Shown here: positions 1 to 12,170 of the stretch, piece by piece
How positions within the stretch are numbered: position 1 is the stretch's first letter
How the letters are laid out: the number at the start of each line of letters is the position of its first letter
Assembly (NCBI RefSeq): GCF_004011695.2
Contig: NC_082412.1
Coordinates: 372,001-436,000 of the forward strand
Origin: Ascochyta rabiei
Lineage: Eukaryota > Ascomycota > Dothideomycetes > Pleosporales > Didymellaceae
Length of the DNA stretch: 64,000 nt
Direction of reading: 5' to 3'
The notes under the pieces: model-generated
Seen by the model: the letters and a program-made list of their open reading frames with translations, nothing else
The model's database searches: none
Told to the model about the DNA's origin: nothing
Position numbers and translations under genes: made by a program

Positions 1-271
1 AGCGTTTGCTAGCGAGCGCCGTGTGAGGCGTGCGGGTGGTGCAAGCAGGACGGCGTGGTTTGTACATGTTTGCGATGCATCTCTGGGGGAAGGGTCGGTA
101 GGTGTATATATCCTCATCGTTGGTTGACTTGGTGGGATGGGAATTTGCAAGATTGGTGTCGTGCACCTTGTATGATTTTCTTCTCCGCTTGCCCTCGATC
201 GTGTGCTTCACAACTACGAGTGTTCGAAATGGACCGAGGAGTCGGGAAGTGGGAACTGCGGAGGACATGGC
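1..271. other. Intergenic sequence at the window edge, no gene seen
   Basis: The open frames here are short, overlap on both strands and resemble no known protein. The composition is that of the gene-rich region. The stretch is probably 5' flanking DNA of the cohesin gene or the end of a neighbour outside the window. Confidence 0.5.
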
Positions 272-397
272 TGGCCATTGTCAAGATCGAGCGAGGGTGC
301 CATGGCCATTGACAAAATCGAGCGAGGGTGCCATGGTCATTGACAAAATCGAGCGAGGGTGCCATGGTCATTGTCAAAATCGAGCGAGGCGGTGCCA
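272..397. repeat. 31-bp minisatellite, 4 units
   Basis: Four head-to-tail copies start at 272, 303, 334 and 365. Each contains ATCGAGCGAGG followed by GTGCCATGG. The last unit is 33 bp because of a small insertion. Differences are single substitutions (for example TGGCC/TGGTC and CAAGA/CAAAA), so the array is recent. It lies about 250 bp before the SCC3 start codon. Confidence 0.9.
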
Positions 398-431
398 TGA
401 CGCGGGTTGTTGAGCTAGGACCAAACCGCGA

Positions 432-587
432 GACGCGCCTGCACCAAGCTCCCCGCAACATCACAGCTGCCATTGAGCTCGACGCGCCTGTACCAAGCTC
501 CCCTCAACATCACAGCTGCCATTGAGCTCGACGCGCCTGTACCAAGCTCCCCTCAACATCACAGCTGCCATTGAGCTCGACGCGCCT
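432..587. repeat. 49-bp minisatellite in the SCC3 promoter, 3 units plus a partial
   Basis: Units start at 432, 481 and 530, and a truncated unit (GACGCGCCT) starts at 579. Each full unit runs from GACGCGCCT through ACCAAGCTCCC and AACATCACAGCTGCCATTGA to GCTC. The first differs from the others by a few bases. The array ends about 60 bp before the SCC3 ATG, so it lies in the promoter or 5' UTR and could duplicate a regulatory or transcription-start element. That role is inference. Confidence 0.9.
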
Positions 588-646
588 TTGCCCTCGGCCT
601 TGCTACTTTCCTGCCAACCCACCACGCCACACAGCGCGCAAGCACC

Positions 647-788
647 ATGAGCGCGGCAGTTGCGGCGTCTGAGGCCGGCGACGCCCCCTCGGCGAGCGCG
701 CGACGCAAGTCCGGACGCGTGACGAAGAAGCCCGAAAAGTTCACGCCGGGCGCCAGTCCCACGGGAAGCAGCAAGAGGAAGCGTGGCG

Positions 789-824
<36 letters not shown>

Positions 825-3800
825 GCGACAGCGGACCAGACGCGGACGAAACATCGTCGGAAGAGGACGACGAGAGCACCGAGGGCGAGCCAGACGAAGA
901 GGAACTGAGGGAGCGGCGGCGCAGGACCAAGGGCAAAACGCCTGCAAAACGCCCCGCGCCGAAGAAGGCAAAGACCAATGGAAAGAGCGTCACGCTGGCG
1001 ATGCGCCCCGCCACAGGCGCGCCCAGGAAAGCAAGCCGGCCGCGCAAAGCACCTGTGCGCAAGAGCATTCTGGCTGCACACGAGACGGAAGGGCTCTACG
1101 GTAAGCATACGGCGAGCATGTGCACGAGCGAGTAGAGCTGACGCGCTGCAGTCGACGTCTTTGCCAGCGGCGACCGCCTCGAGGACATCACGGCGCGCTG
1201 GATCGCGCGATTCAACGAGCACGAGGCGCAAGCCGTCGCCGAGATTGTCAACTTCGTACTGCGCGCCGCCGGTTGCAGCCTGCGCATCGACGAAGACGAC
1301 ATCGCCGACCCGGACAACGCGCCGAGTCGCGTCGCAGAGCTCCAGGAAGAGTTCCAGGCGCAAGACGTGACCGAATATCCGCTCATCGCCAAAGCAAAGG
1401 ACGGCGGCGGCCAGGCGTTCAGACACGCCTTGCACCGCTTCTTCCTCACGCTCGTCCAGAGCATCGCCCAGTCCGGACTCATGTACGAGCACCAGGAGCT
1501 GCTCGAGAACACGGCCGTCTGGATTGGCGCCATGTCCTCGAGTGGCAACCGGCCCTTCCGGCACACGGCTACAGTCGCAGCATTGGCCATTACCACAGCG
1601 CTCGCCTCGGCAGCCGCAGACATTGTCGAAAACACAGCGAAAAAGATGCGGCAAAGCGAGTCTGAAGCGAACAAGTCGCGCGTCAACAAAGCTCGTGTCT
1701 CTGCAGCAAACCAGGAGGTCGACGACTACAACGCGAAGCTCGAGGCCGTCGACGGCGCACTCAATGACTGGTTCAGTCTGGTGTACGTCCACCGATACCG
1801 CGACGTGGACCCCCACATCAGAGTGGACTGCGTTGGAGCGCTGGCAGACTGGATCATCACATACCCAGACAAGTTCTTCGACGGCAGCCATCTGCGCTAC
1901 CTTGGCTGGGTCCTCTCAGATCCAAACTCACCTACACGCGTCGAGGTGCTGCACCAGCTGGCGAGGCTGTTCGGTGACAAAGACAAGCTCGCTGGACTGA
2001 AGACGTTTACAGAACGCTTCCGATCCCGAATCGTTGAAATTGCGACTCGAGACGCTGAGAACAATGTGCGTGCCGCGGCTGTCGACCTGCTAGATATCCT
2101 GCGTGAGGCTGGCTTCCTCGAGCCAGACGACATTGACTCGGTCGGCAAGCTCATCTTCGATACCGATACCAAGGTGCGCAAGTCGGTCGTGGGCTTCTTT
2201 GCTGAGAACGTCAACGCTGCCTACGAGGCCATTGTCGACGATATGGGAGGCCAAGAAGCTCTCGACGAAGCGTTGGGATCACCAGAGGACGAAGAAGATG
2301 AGTATCAGAACCCTCGACTGGAGTGGCTGAAGCTCAAGTGTCTCGTTGACCAGCTTCTATCGTATGATGAGGACGACGTAGAGCTACCAACTCAGATTGA
2401 GCGCATCTCACATGCAAGTGCAGAACTAGGGTTGGTCGCTGCTGGTGTCGAGTCGCGGTACTCACTAGCTGCTCAGGCGCTGTACGAGGCCGTTCCTGAG
2501 ATGAGATCGTGGGAAGTGTTGGCGGGTTACCTTCTCTACGATCACACACAAACGGCACAGAACGGCGCCGGCGATGATGCAGAGGCCATGTTACGACAAA
2601 ACTGCCAGCTTGAGGAGAAGCACGAGACCGTACTACTGGACATCTTGAACGCTGTCGTTCGTCTTCGGTTGCAGCGTCTTGCAGTAGCACAGACAGACAG
2701 AAAGAGGACGAAAGCTCAGCGCGAGAGCGACCAGGAAGAGCAGGCAGAGATGGCGAGGAAACTCACATTGCTCATCCCCGATCTGCTGAAGAAGTTTGGT
2801 GCGCTGCCCGAGGCTGCAGCACTGTGTCTCCGTCTTGAGCGTGAGCTCAGTCTGGATGTCTTCCAAGAGCTGCGACAGAACGCAGCCTTGACCGCATTAC
2901 TGGACGATATCAACAAGCAGTTCCTGACACACCACAACGAGCGCGTCCTAATAGAAGCTGTTGGCTCCATATTGCATGCTCAGGAGAATGACGAGCTCAA
3001 GGAAGTAATCCGCCTCAAGATCCAAGCGTTGTGGGATGATCTGATCAACACGTTCGACGCACTCCGGCGCGGCAAAGATCTTTCAGCACGAGGTAACCTC
3101 GGTGAAAACATCCTAGCCGGTGTTTCGAACATTGTCTTGAAGATTGCGCAGCTGAGCAAGGCTTCTGATGCTGCGGTGCTCGACCAGATTATTGTGCCTG
3201 CCAACTCGAGAAGCAAATCCAAGAAGGCTGCCCCGGACGCACCGCCAATTGTATCCATCTTACAGATATTAGACCGCGGCCTGCCCTCGGACGATCTAGA
3301 CGCCGACACAAACGAAGCCGAGGACACGCTCGTCCGCCACGCTATGTCACTGATGCTCACATACTTTGCGTGGAAGTGTCGGGAATGCTTGGTTCATATC
3401 GAAGAGGGCACGGCGATGCCGGATGACGAGCTCACCACCCTGGTCGGGCGACGGGATACGTGCTTACGATCTCTCATGGCCATGCTTGAGAATCGCAAGG
3501 GCGCCGACGAGGTGCGTCTCGAGGCTGCCAACCTGCTTCTTGATATCTACAACATGTTCCGCTCGCTTCAGACCAAGAAGTCGAAGCTCAGCGTCACGCC
3601 AAAGAAGGCACAAGGCCGTGTCTCCAGAGGGGATGAGGATGACACGAGCGACGACTGGGAAGCTCTCGCTCAAGACATCGATACCCCGACTGTCAAGATC
3701 CTGATGCAGATCCTCACCGCAACGGAGAACAACCTCGCCAAGCTCGCCAACAAGCGTCTTGAAGAGCCCGACGTGGACGATGATCCCATTGACCCTGACG

Positions 3801-4273
3801 ACGAGCCCGAGTCGGACGATGAAGAATCAGAAGACACACGCACTCAAGAAGACAAGCAGGTCCGCCTTCTCATGGCGGAAGAGCGTCTCTGCGTGTTTGG
3901 TGGGCGCATTGTGCACGCCTTCCTAGCGGGCAGCTTGGGTGGTGAGGTGGGCGAGGCGGCCAAGAAGCGGATGGAGAGGAACAAGGCAAACTTGACGCCG
4001 ACGTGGAGGGAGGTCGTCAACCACCTCGATGTATCCAGGACTGTGAAGAAGGCGAGCAAGAAGGCACCCGTCAAGCCAGCGGCGAAGGCGGGCAGGAGCG
4101 AGGAGATTGTAATTGAGAGCGACGAGGAAGAGGAAGAAGAGGTGGAGGTGCCCGGTGACGAGATCGAGGATGAGGAGATGGCGGATGCGGAGCCGGACGA
4201 GCAAGGCAATGATGGCGATGAGAATGGTGAGGCTGGAGGAGATGCTGACGAAGAGAGCATCCTCGGTGACTGA
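647..4273 (+). CDS. SCC3: Cohesin subunit SCC3/Psc3 (STAG-domain protein)
   Basis: This is the HEAT-repeat subunit of cohesin that binds the kleisin and DNA and is needed for sister-chromatid cohesion in the nucleus. Exon 1 is 647-1100. A 51-bp intron (1101-1151, GTAAGC...GCTGCAG) joins in frame to exon 2 (1152-4273), giving 1191 residues, close to the usual size for fungal SCC3. The N-terminus is basic and disordered with an Asp/Asn repeat (residues about 48-60). The STAG region lies at about residues 226-340. The stromalin conserved domain follows, recognisable from WFSLVYVHRYRDVDPHIR near residue 358 and RYLGWVLSD. A HEAT-type helical body leads to a very acidic C-terminal tail of about 55 residues. 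Assignment rests on the stromalin domain and overall architecture. Confidence 0.93.
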
Positions 4274-4816
4274 GCGTGTGGTGGTATACGGGTGGATGAT
4301 TTACTGAGCCTGTTGCTTTTTGTTCCATCACCTTTTCTCCTTTTCGCTCGCATGGCTGCAGAGCACGCTGGCGCATCGGCGTTTCCACGATACCGACCGC
4401 AGTGCGAGCAAGCGTTGTGGGGGATTTTTTTATTTATTACACATCTCTCGTGTGTGATCAAATGCCAGATGCCTGCCATCTCAATTGCTTCTTCACACGT
4501 CTCTGTGCGAACTAGTGGAATCCTTATTGCCGGTAGCTCCGTGAAGAGCGTGCAGGCGCGCAAGTAGGAAGCACAGAACCAGATCAGTGGCGCGTAGCCG
4601 GAGAGACTTGTTCTGCGTTCCGGAATGAATGCTACTTTGCAGATAGCCTTGTGAACCATCAGGAATCGAAGAGCTCTTATCGATATCAGCAACCATGATG
4701 ATCGTGATCATGCAGCTACAGCACTAGCGTAGCGCGTCATCCTATAACAGCAGCCGAGCTTCACTGAGGTGTCGGACGTCGACAGCTCCGCACGGCAACC
4801 CGCCTCCGCCTCTTCG
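4274..4816. other. Intergenic: SCC3 3' UTR and cullin 5' region
   Basis: These are 543 bp between two genes on the same strand. The stretch must hold the SCC3 terminator and the cullin promoter, but no distinctive element is visible beyond a T-rich stretch near 4425-4437. The cullin frame is open upstream to about 4769 without an ATG, so a 5' extension through an unseen intron cannot be excluded. Confidence 0.5.
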
Positions 4817-7613
4817 ATGTCCTCCGCCGACGCTGGCACGCTGAAACGGAAGCACTCGGTTTCCACCCAGCAGAAACTGTCCTTCACTGCCCAGCAGAAG
4901 CCGAGCTCGACCGCCACCGCTCCGCTCTCTCCAACCAGCAAACGCAGCCGCCGCGAGAGCTCCCCCCGGGAAGCCGCCACACCCGTCACCACCAGCACCA
5001 CCAGCACCACCAGCACCGCAGCCACCACAGCCACCACAGCCACCACAGCCACCACCGGCACTATGAGTACCGCCGACATGTACAGCTTCCCGAGCAAGCG
5101 TGCGAGCGCAGTGCATGGCAAAGACGTGGTGGACATGACCTCCAGCCCCGATAACAGCCCAGCGAAGCCCCGCAATGGCATGCTGCGCAAGACGGGGCCG
5201 AACATGGGCGTCCATGCCGCACCCAAGCGGCTGATGGTCAAGAACTTCAAGCCCACGCGCAAAGTCGACCCCAAGGCCTTCCTCGACCAGACCTGGCACA
5301 AGATCGAGGGCGCGCTCGACACCATCTTCAGGCAAGGCGACATCGACTTCAGCCTTGAGGAGCTGTACCGCGGCGTCGAGAATCTGTGCCGCCAGAACAT
5401 GGCACGTGAGGTCAAGGAGAGGCTCGTCAACAAGTGCAACGAGTATGTGGGCGGAGCGCTGAAGACAAAGGTCAAGGACAGCTTGGGTCGAGCCAACGTC
5501 GACGTCCTGCGCGCAACGCTACACGCCTGGAGTACCTGGCACGACCAGACCCAGTATCTCGACTGGATCTTCTGCTACCTCGACCGGTCGTACCTGCTCC
5601 CTCGCCACGAGTCTCTCCGCGATACTTCAATCGGCCTCTTCCGCTCCCTCATCTTCGAACACGCCAAGCTCAACCCACGCATCGTCGACGGCGCATGTGA
5701 TCTGGTCGCTGCCGATCGAACGGGCGGCGACCTGGACAGTGACATGTTCAAGAAGACCGTCGACATGTTGCACGACATGCACGTCTACACACAACACTTT
5801 GAGCCGCGGCTGCTCGAGCTCAGTCAGGAGTATGTCGTGAAGTGGGCGGACGTGGAAAGCGAGCAGAGGTCGTTGTCTGAATACGTCCGAAGTGCAAGGG
5901 CGCTTATGGACCGTGAGATGCAGAGGGCAGACCTCTACCGGCTGCCCAATACCACAAAGCGTGATCTCCTTACCCTGTTGGAGGACCACCTCGTCTCGAG
6001 AAAGGAGGAGAGGCTGGTCAACCAAGACGAGTTTGCGGATCTCTTGGAAGCGAATGCCATTGAAGATCTTGAGCTACTGTATTCGCTGCTTGAGCGACGT
6101 AGACTGGGTAACAAGCTACGGCCAGGTTTCTCCAAGTGGATCGAAGACGAAGGCACGGCCATTGTGTTCAACGAGAAGGAGCAGGAGAACATGGTCGTTC
6201 AGCTTCTGACTCTCAAACGACAATTGGACACTTTCTGGAAAGTGTCCTTCCATCGTAATGACGAAATGGGCCACGGCCTGCGCGAATCCTTCGAGACCTT
6301 CATGAACAAGACGAAGAAGACAAGTGCAAGTTGGGGCACAGACAACTCCAAGACGGGCGAAATGATCGCCAAGTACGTCGACATGCTGCTGCGAGGGGGC
6401 GCGAAGGCCATCCCTGCGCAGCTGAGCCGGAGGGCGTCCACCAAGGTCGAGGTAGCCGAGGCCGAGGACGACAACGAGGAGGCCATTTTCGATGAAGATA
6501 CCGAGGTCAATAACCAGCTAGATCAAGTCCTCGATCTGTTCCGGTTTGTTCATGGCAAGGCGGTGTTCGAAGCTTTCTACAAGAAGGACTTGGCAAGGCG
6601 TTTGTTGATGGGCAGGAGTGCGAGTGCAGACGCAGAGAGGAGTATGCTGTCAAGACTTAAGAACGGTAAGTGTCTCTGGCTCAAAGTCGTATCACATACC
6701 ATGTTGACTGTCTGCAGAATGCGGTGCGGGCTTCACAGCCAACCTGGAGCAGATGTTCCGCGATATCGAGCTTTCACGTGAAGAGATGGCCTCTTACAAG
6801 ATGATCTGTGAAGAACGCGGACAGAAGCAGAGTCTCGACCTGAATGTCAGCATTCTCTCCGCATCCTCCTGGCCTACGTACCCCACAGTTCCTGTCATTA
6901 TACCTTCGGAGATCAAGTCTGCCATTGACAAGTTCGAAGCACACTACAAATCCAAGCACTCTGGCCGCAAGCTTGAACTCAAGCATGCCCTCGCACACTG
7001 TCAGATCAAGGCCAAGTTTCCCAACGGTAACAAGGAGTTGGTAGTATCCTCCTTCCAAGCCATTGTCCTTCTCCTCTTCAACGGCAGGCCAACCGACGAA
7101 CACATCGACTACCACTACCTCAAAGAAGCCACCGGCTTGCGTAAGCTCCCCACTTCTAGTACGCCTATCGTCTGCTAACCCCATATCTCAGCCCCGGCAG
7201 AACTAAACCGCACGCTCCAGTCCCTCGCCTGCGCGAAACTCCGCCCACTGACCAAGCACCCCAAGGGCCGGGACATCAATGCCACCGACACATTCACGCT
7301 CAACGCGACCTTTACCGATGCCAAGTACCGCATCAAGATCAACACGGTGCAGCTCAAGGAGACGGCCGCTGAGAACAAAGAAACCCACGAGCGCGTTGCG
7401 GCAGATCGCAACTACGAGACGCAGGCAGCCATTGTGCGCATCCTCAAGGCGCGGAAGCGCATCAGCCATGCCGAGCTGGTGGCCGAGACGATCAAGGCCA
7501 CGAGGAATCGTGGCACGTTGGAGGTGAGCGGGATCAAGCGCAACATTGATCGCTTGATTGAGAAGGAGTTTCTGGAGCGCGAGGACGATGGGTTGTATGC
7601 TTATATTGCGTAG
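4817..7613 (+). CDS. CUL4: Cullin-4-type scaffold of a CRL ubiquitin ligase
   Basis: Cullins are the scaffold of cullin-RING E3 ligases. CUL4 links DDB1-type adaptors at its N-terminus to the RING protein RBX1 at its C-terminus and acts in DNA repair, replication and chromatin control. Exons are 4817-6665, 6718-7140 and 7192-7613. The introns (52 and 51 bp, GTAAGT/GTAAGC to CAG) restore one frame of 897 residues. A disordered Ser/Thr-rich N-terminus with a (TSTTSTTSTAATTATT)-like tract precedes a cullin start resembling CUL4 (VKNFKP, then SLEELYRGVENLC). The cullin-homology domain follows (KDLARRLLMGRS, then CGAGFTANLEQMFRDIELS). The C-terminal winged helix carries the neddylation motif IVRILKARKRISHAEL and ends GLYAYIA, as is typical. 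I chose the first in-frame ATG. CUL3 is less likely because of the N-terminal match. Confidence 0.92.
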
Positions 7614-7944
7614 GAGGGAGACTTGGATGCGGGATGGCATGGCCTGGTAGCAGCGTTGTAGGAAGGAATGAAGAATGAAAGCTGAAATAACACCGATTGG
7701 GTGATGCATGACAGTTTGGTGTGGGAGTGGACCATGAACCGTGGATGAAGATTGTGATCATCTACGTGTAATGCTAGTCTACCAAGGAGGCTACTCCCCC
7801 AAACGCTGAGTGTCGCTCCCCTAACAGACACCGAAAGGAGGGATGACCTTTAAAAAAAAATACCAAACACCATCGTGATGCTCATAAAGGTCGTACAAGG
7901 ACATACACAAGGTCGCTCAACCATGCATGATGCATTTCATTCAT
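7614..7944. other. Convergent intergenic region
   Basis: The cullin (+) and the AIM6-like gene (-) end toward each other with about 330 bp between stop codons. A run of nine A near 7852-7860 could be part of a poly(A) signal region. No open frame or structured element is convincing. Confidence 0.5.
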
Positions 7945-9518
7945 CTACTCCAACCAACTCCAGTGGCGATGAACGCTCCAGTCGAACCTGGTCATACCGA
8001 CGAGATCGTCGCCGTTGATGTAGTCGACGCCCAGATCGACCAGGTCCCACCAGACGCGGTTGCGCAGGGCAATGGGCCACTTGGGAGCGTCCCAGTAGCG
8101 GACCTTGAGGCCGCGGTCGTGGGCGCCCTGGACCTGGCCGCGGATGATGTGGCGCTGCTTGGGCGTCAGCCGGCCGAACCAGATGTGGCCGACGCTCTTT
8201 TTGAAGTTGGTCGAGGCGTAGAATGAGTTGCTGCTGTCAAAGTGCGAGCTGGGCGTTGTGCCTACGGTACCTTGGCCGCTGGTGCTTACGGGTGCGGCGC
8301 TGGCGGCGGCCGGGTCGTCGTACTGCGTCTGGTCCTGGCCTTCTTCGCCTTGCGGCTCGACGTACAGCCGGTCGAGCGGCGCGTCGAAGAAGATGTCGCG
8401 GTAGGTCGTGTTGGCCGCTACCATGTCGAAGGGCGCGTTGCCGGTTGCGACGACGGTGATAGGGCCCTGGACCGTCTTCTCGCCGTCGTAGTAGGTCAGG
8501 TAGCCCTTTTCTCGCAAAGCGGAGAGTTGGCTAGATACATAGGGGAAGATTTGCGAGCCGTCGTTTTTGAAGTCGACAAGGAGCACGAGGGTGTGTGCTG
8601 GTGCTGTGTCGAATACGCCGACTTTGGCGGTTGCGTTGACGTCCACGGCGGAGAGCAGGGTGGTGTTGTCGTTCTTGTGGTCAAGCATCTTGACGAGTGG
8701 GTCCACGTACATGGAGCGGAAGGTACGGTCCTGGGTGAGTGCATGGGTGCTATGACCGACAAAGAGATCTTCGTTGAAGAGCCATACGTCGGCTTCCACG
8801 CCAGAACAGCCCCAGCGGAGAGCATCGTAGAGGGGCACACGACGCCAGTAGTCGTTGTGGGAGTGGCAAGGGATAGGGGTTACGTCTTTGGTGATGTCAA
8901 GCAGATACGAGGTCATGTCTGTGTTGGCTTGATCGGGGCGGTTCCAGTCCAGGACAACGGCAGCAGGGTCATCGTGGAGCGGGGGGAGATAGCCGAGGAA
9001 GACGTTGACAACGTGAACGCAGCCACTGGGATCGTTAGTGTGTGCAAGGCATAGCCCCGCAGAGGGTGGTGTAAAGGCAAAAGACTGCCGATGCCATGGC
9101 CGTGTACTCGTTGTGCGCGGCTGACGAGGACCACTTACAAGAAGAAGACGACGAAGCCCACTGCTCCTAGACATGCCCATGCGCCATGTCTCTTCCTCCA
9201 CACGTACTTTCTTACTCTCCTCCTCTTCTCAAAGGCTGGTAGATGGGCAGCTTCAAAACCTGCATGTGGAAGAGACGGCCGCCTCCTGCGTACCGCCATC
9301 AGACAACGGCCCCAGAAGGTGGGGTGGAATGCTAACGAGGCGTCGCTGTCCAAATCAGAAGTGTCGCCATCCTCCAAGGCCCGTTCTGTCACGGCGGAGA
9401 AGTCTTTCGGCGAAGGGTCTTTTGCCCGCGAGATGTCAAAGTCAGATGTGAGGTGGTTGTGCAAGAGCGGCTGGGCACTGGGTGACGCGAAGTGCAACCC
9501 GGCGTTGTCGGAGGCCAT
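7945..9518 (-). CDS. AIM6-like membrane protein with PLC-like phosphodiesterase fold
   Basis: This belongs to the fungal 'altered inheritance of mitochondria protein 6' family, which has a PLC-like TIM-barrel phosphodiesterase fold. Its substrate is not established. Exon 1 is 9518-9139 and exon 2 is 9025-7945. The 113-bp intron (GTAAGT...CCCAG on the minus strand) keeps the frame, giving 486 residues. A cytosolic N-terminus of about 110 residues with a basic RKRRRVRK-like patch precedes one membrane segment (about residues 113-140, AWACLGAVGFVVFF and onward), which suggests a signal-anchored protein. Catalytic-type residues are visible: HSHND (181-185), GVEADVW (E204, D206) and VGH (H218). 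The Gly/Ala/Ser-rich insert near residue 360 looks disordered. An ATG at 9686 in the same frame is an alternative start, but its extra sequence looks noncoding. Confidence 0.83.
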
Positions 9519-10152
9519 GACGGCTAGGCCACGTGACGAGTCACTATCCCTGCAGGCGATTGGACCCTGACAGATGTAATGGTGCGCGTGGTGGTCAAGA
9601 GACGCAAAAGCAGGTGCAACCTGACTTGGAGGTAACTCGACTCTAGGAACAACGGCCAAACAGCTGTATATGTGGTCTGGCTCCAACTCTCTCAGGCTGT
9701 CCGTGTCCTAGACTGCCTTCCGAAACGAAGCTCGGAGAAAGCGCCACACTTGTGCAGAGGCGATCCAGACTGTCGTGATGCCGACCGCGGGTCAATGGGC
9801 GACCGACGCAGCACCTAGCTCCGCTGAACCACGAACGGTCCGCAGTTGGCAAATGCTCTTCCGGTAGCAGGAATGAAAAGTCGCGCACGGCAGGGTTCAA
9901 TGGCGCTGGAGGGAATTCGGGCGTTGGGTCGTGCGTGATTTGTGTTTGTTTCGCGCGCCGTCAGACGCGTTTGATTGTGAAGATGGGGGAGGAAAGCAGT
10001 AGCCGCTGCATTCGTCTTCCACATGATTGAGCTTCCAAGCGTTTGTGGCGGGCGGCCAGGTGGTAATCTGATGCTCTCGACCTCGTTGAGAGCGGGCGGG
10101 CTTGTCGCAACGGGCTACTTGGAGGCACGTCGCGGCAGCGGAGGGTCTGATT

Positions 10153-10214
10153 GGTGCGAGCGCTCTGCGATGCTACACTGCAAGGTGCGAGCGCTTTGCC
10201 AGGCTACACTGCAA
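10153..10214. repeat. 31-bp tandem duplication
   Basis: Two adjacent units, 10,153-10,183 and 10,184-10,214, both begin GGTGCGAGCGCT and end GCTACACTGCAA. They differ at a few central positions. Confidence 0.85.
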
Positions 10215-10869
10215 AGGGCGGCCTGCAGAAGGCTGGCAGCCTCAAGCTTGCAACACGAGGAGAATCATCGGCGTGTGGTTTGCAGAGGGCAAGGCGGTCT
10301 GGCGTCAGGGCTCGAAAACTGGCATGGGGGAGGTTATCGTGAAGACAGATGAGCGATCATGGACACGGTGCCGATGCAAAGAATATGGTTCGCCCATGTG
10401 TTGAGTGGCCGTGATGAGGTTTTCTGTGCACGCTCACACGCTCACACGCTCAGCCTTGGTGTTGGGGTGGATCGAGGTAAGCATGACATGATGCGCCAAG
10501 GTTCCAACTGTGTGATAGCTGCCAGGCACAGTACTGGCTCGATCGAGGGACAAGACCAAGGATTGGGAAATGGCACAATCGGTCTCGCCCTCGCCCGTGT
10601 CGTGCGGCTGCCCGTGTAGCGCCGTTGTTAGACTGGCGGACGGCTCTCCGCATCATGGTTGCAGACAGCACTTGATACGTGCGCGAAGGCCTGGATTTGC
10701 GGGGTAGCGAAGCCTCCTCGAGACGATTTCTCCGGGCTTCGCAGACCCAGAGCCGAGCGGCCAGTGCGAGGCTGCGAGCACGATTGCGTCCAAGCGTGAG
10801 CAAGCCACAATCTGCGCATCGGAGTCGACCCCAGAGCGGGATAGCGCCGATGACGCTGTGGCGGGGAAG

Positions 10870-10907
10870 ACGAGGAACGAGGAACAAGGAACAAGGAACA
10901 GGGAACA
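10870..10907. repeat. GGAACAA-type microsatellite
   Basis: This is a run of imperfect 7-bp units (GGAACGA, GGAACAA, GGAACAA, GGAACAG, GGAACAA) in the intergenic region about 150 bp before the next gene. Confidence 0.8.
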
Positions 10908-11060
10908 ACGAGGGCACGTGCGCTTGCACCGGAGCCAAGGCCAAAGCTTAGCACCACAAGCGCATGATCCCTGCAGGGCTGCCGTGGGTTTTTTTCGGAT
11001 TCCGAGTCCGAACGGCCATCTGAACCAGAGCGACACATACAGCAAGACACCGCCCCGATC

Positions 11061-12129
11061 ATGCCCCACAAGCACAAGCGCAAGGCCGGCGATGCGCCAG
11101 AGTACGTGTTGCATGCCGCCCTCGTCCACAAAAAGCTGTGTCGACGCAGTTCCCACGGCGTACTAACGCTTCCTCAGCTTCGACCTCCCACCCACATCTC
11201 GTGCCGCTCCCCTCCCCGTCGGCAAAGGCAAGACTGCCCATGTGAACGCAAAGTCCAAAAAGCCAAAGGTAGCTCACGTCGAGGGTTACGGCCAAGATGA
11301 CACGCCAAAGGCCTTCCAGCGGCTCATGGCCTTTTCGCAAGGCGGCCCCAACAAGAAGCGCTCCGCTCTGGACGACGGAGTCGTCCTCTCCAAGAAGCAG
11401 AAGGCTGCCGCAAAACGCGCAGCCCAGCAGCCCGCGGCCGGACGCTCAGACGATGAGTCCAAGCCCACCATGACAAAGGCGAACGCTACCGCCGAAGCGA
11501 AACACATCCCCAAGATCCAGCCTGGCGAGTCCATGGCCGAATACAGCTTGCGCGTGGATGCCGCTCTGCCGCTGACCGGCATATCCAAGTCTGGCAAGAA
11601 GATCGCTGGCGCACCAGACCACCGTATAACGAAACACGAAAAGCGGCTTAAGAAGCTGCAAGCCGGTTGGCGCGAAGAAGAAGCCCGCATCCGCGACAAG
11701 GAAGCAGAAGAGGAGGAGCTGGCCGAGGAAGAGCGCGACGAACAGGCTCTGATCTGGGAAGACAAGACCGACGACATGGCGCCTGCTCTGAGGGCAAACG
11801 GCAAGAAGAGCAAGCCATTGAAACGAAAGAAGGTCGTCGGTGAGGTCGACAATCACAGCGAGGATGAGTGGGAGGCATTGGAGAAGAAACGTGAACAACG
11901 CAAAGGTCTGCACGATGTGGTGCACGCGCCGCCCACCTTCTCCAAAGTACCCAGAGAGATCTTCAAGGTAAAGAACGGAGCCAAGGTCATCGTAAACAAC
12001 ATCCCGAGCGCCGTCGGTAGTCTGAGAAAGAGGGAGGAACTGGGCGAAGAACGAAAGACCATCATCGATACCTACCGTGAGCTGATGGCTGCGAAGAAAG
12101 ACGAGGGCCATGCAAAGGCAAAGGCGTAG
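11061..12129 (+). CDS. Small basic coiled-coil protein, possibly CCDC137-like (nucleolar)
   Basis: A 41-bp first exon (11,061-11,101) is joined across a 76-bp intron (11,102-11,177) to exon 2 (11,178-12,129), giving 330 residues. The intron has a clear branch-point TACTAAC at about 11,161 and ends CCTCAG. Without splicing the first ATG leads to a short unrelated peptide, so the intron is needed. The protein starts MPHKHKRKAGDAP and is very rich in Lys, Arg and Glu. It has EGYGQDDTPKAFQRLMAF near residues 75-92, a predicted coiled coil around EEEARIRDKEAEEEELAEEERDE and a Lys-rich segment after it. Basic, charged proteins like this are often nucleolar ribosome-assembly factors. The CCDC137-like assignment is tentative and made from general resemblance only. 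Confidence 0.75.
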
Positions 12130-12170
12130 CGGAAAATGATACCCAATGACACGTCATCCATTTGGAGAAA

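Larger units (their letters stand above)
9519..11060. other. Long intergenic region, possibly bidirectional promoter
   Basis: These are about 1.5 kb between divergently transcribed genes (AIM6-like, -; basic coiled-coil protein, +). Overlapping short frames on both strands have no coding character. It contains a 31-bp tandem duplication at 10,153-10,214, an ACGCTCAC microsatellite near 10,430-10,455 and a GGAACAA-type microsatellite near 10,870-10,907. No tRNA or other structured RNA was recognised. Confidence 0.5.

Noticed and set aside
461..1891. Long minus-strand frame opposite SCC3
   Set aside because: It is a shadow of the GC-rich SCC3 exons and promoter array. The translation is low-complexity and Val/Arg-rich, and the plus strand is clearly coding.
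4769..4816. GTG at 4769 as start of the cullin
   Set aside because: Eukaryotic nuclear genes start at ATG; the first in-frame ATG is at 4817.
7927..9054. Plus-strand frames opposite the AIM6-like gene
   Set aside because: Antisense shadows of a conserved coding exon; no domain on the plus strand.
9135..9686. Start of the AIM6-like gene at the ATG at 9686
   Set aside because: The extra 56 residues look noncoding, and the ATG at 9518 has a better context (GTCATGGCC) and gives a more usual protein length.
10860..11060. Upstream coding exon of the basic coiled-coil protein
   Set aside because: The frames are interrupted by microsatellite sequence, and the 11,061 ATG with its branch-point-bearing intron already gives a coherent protein.
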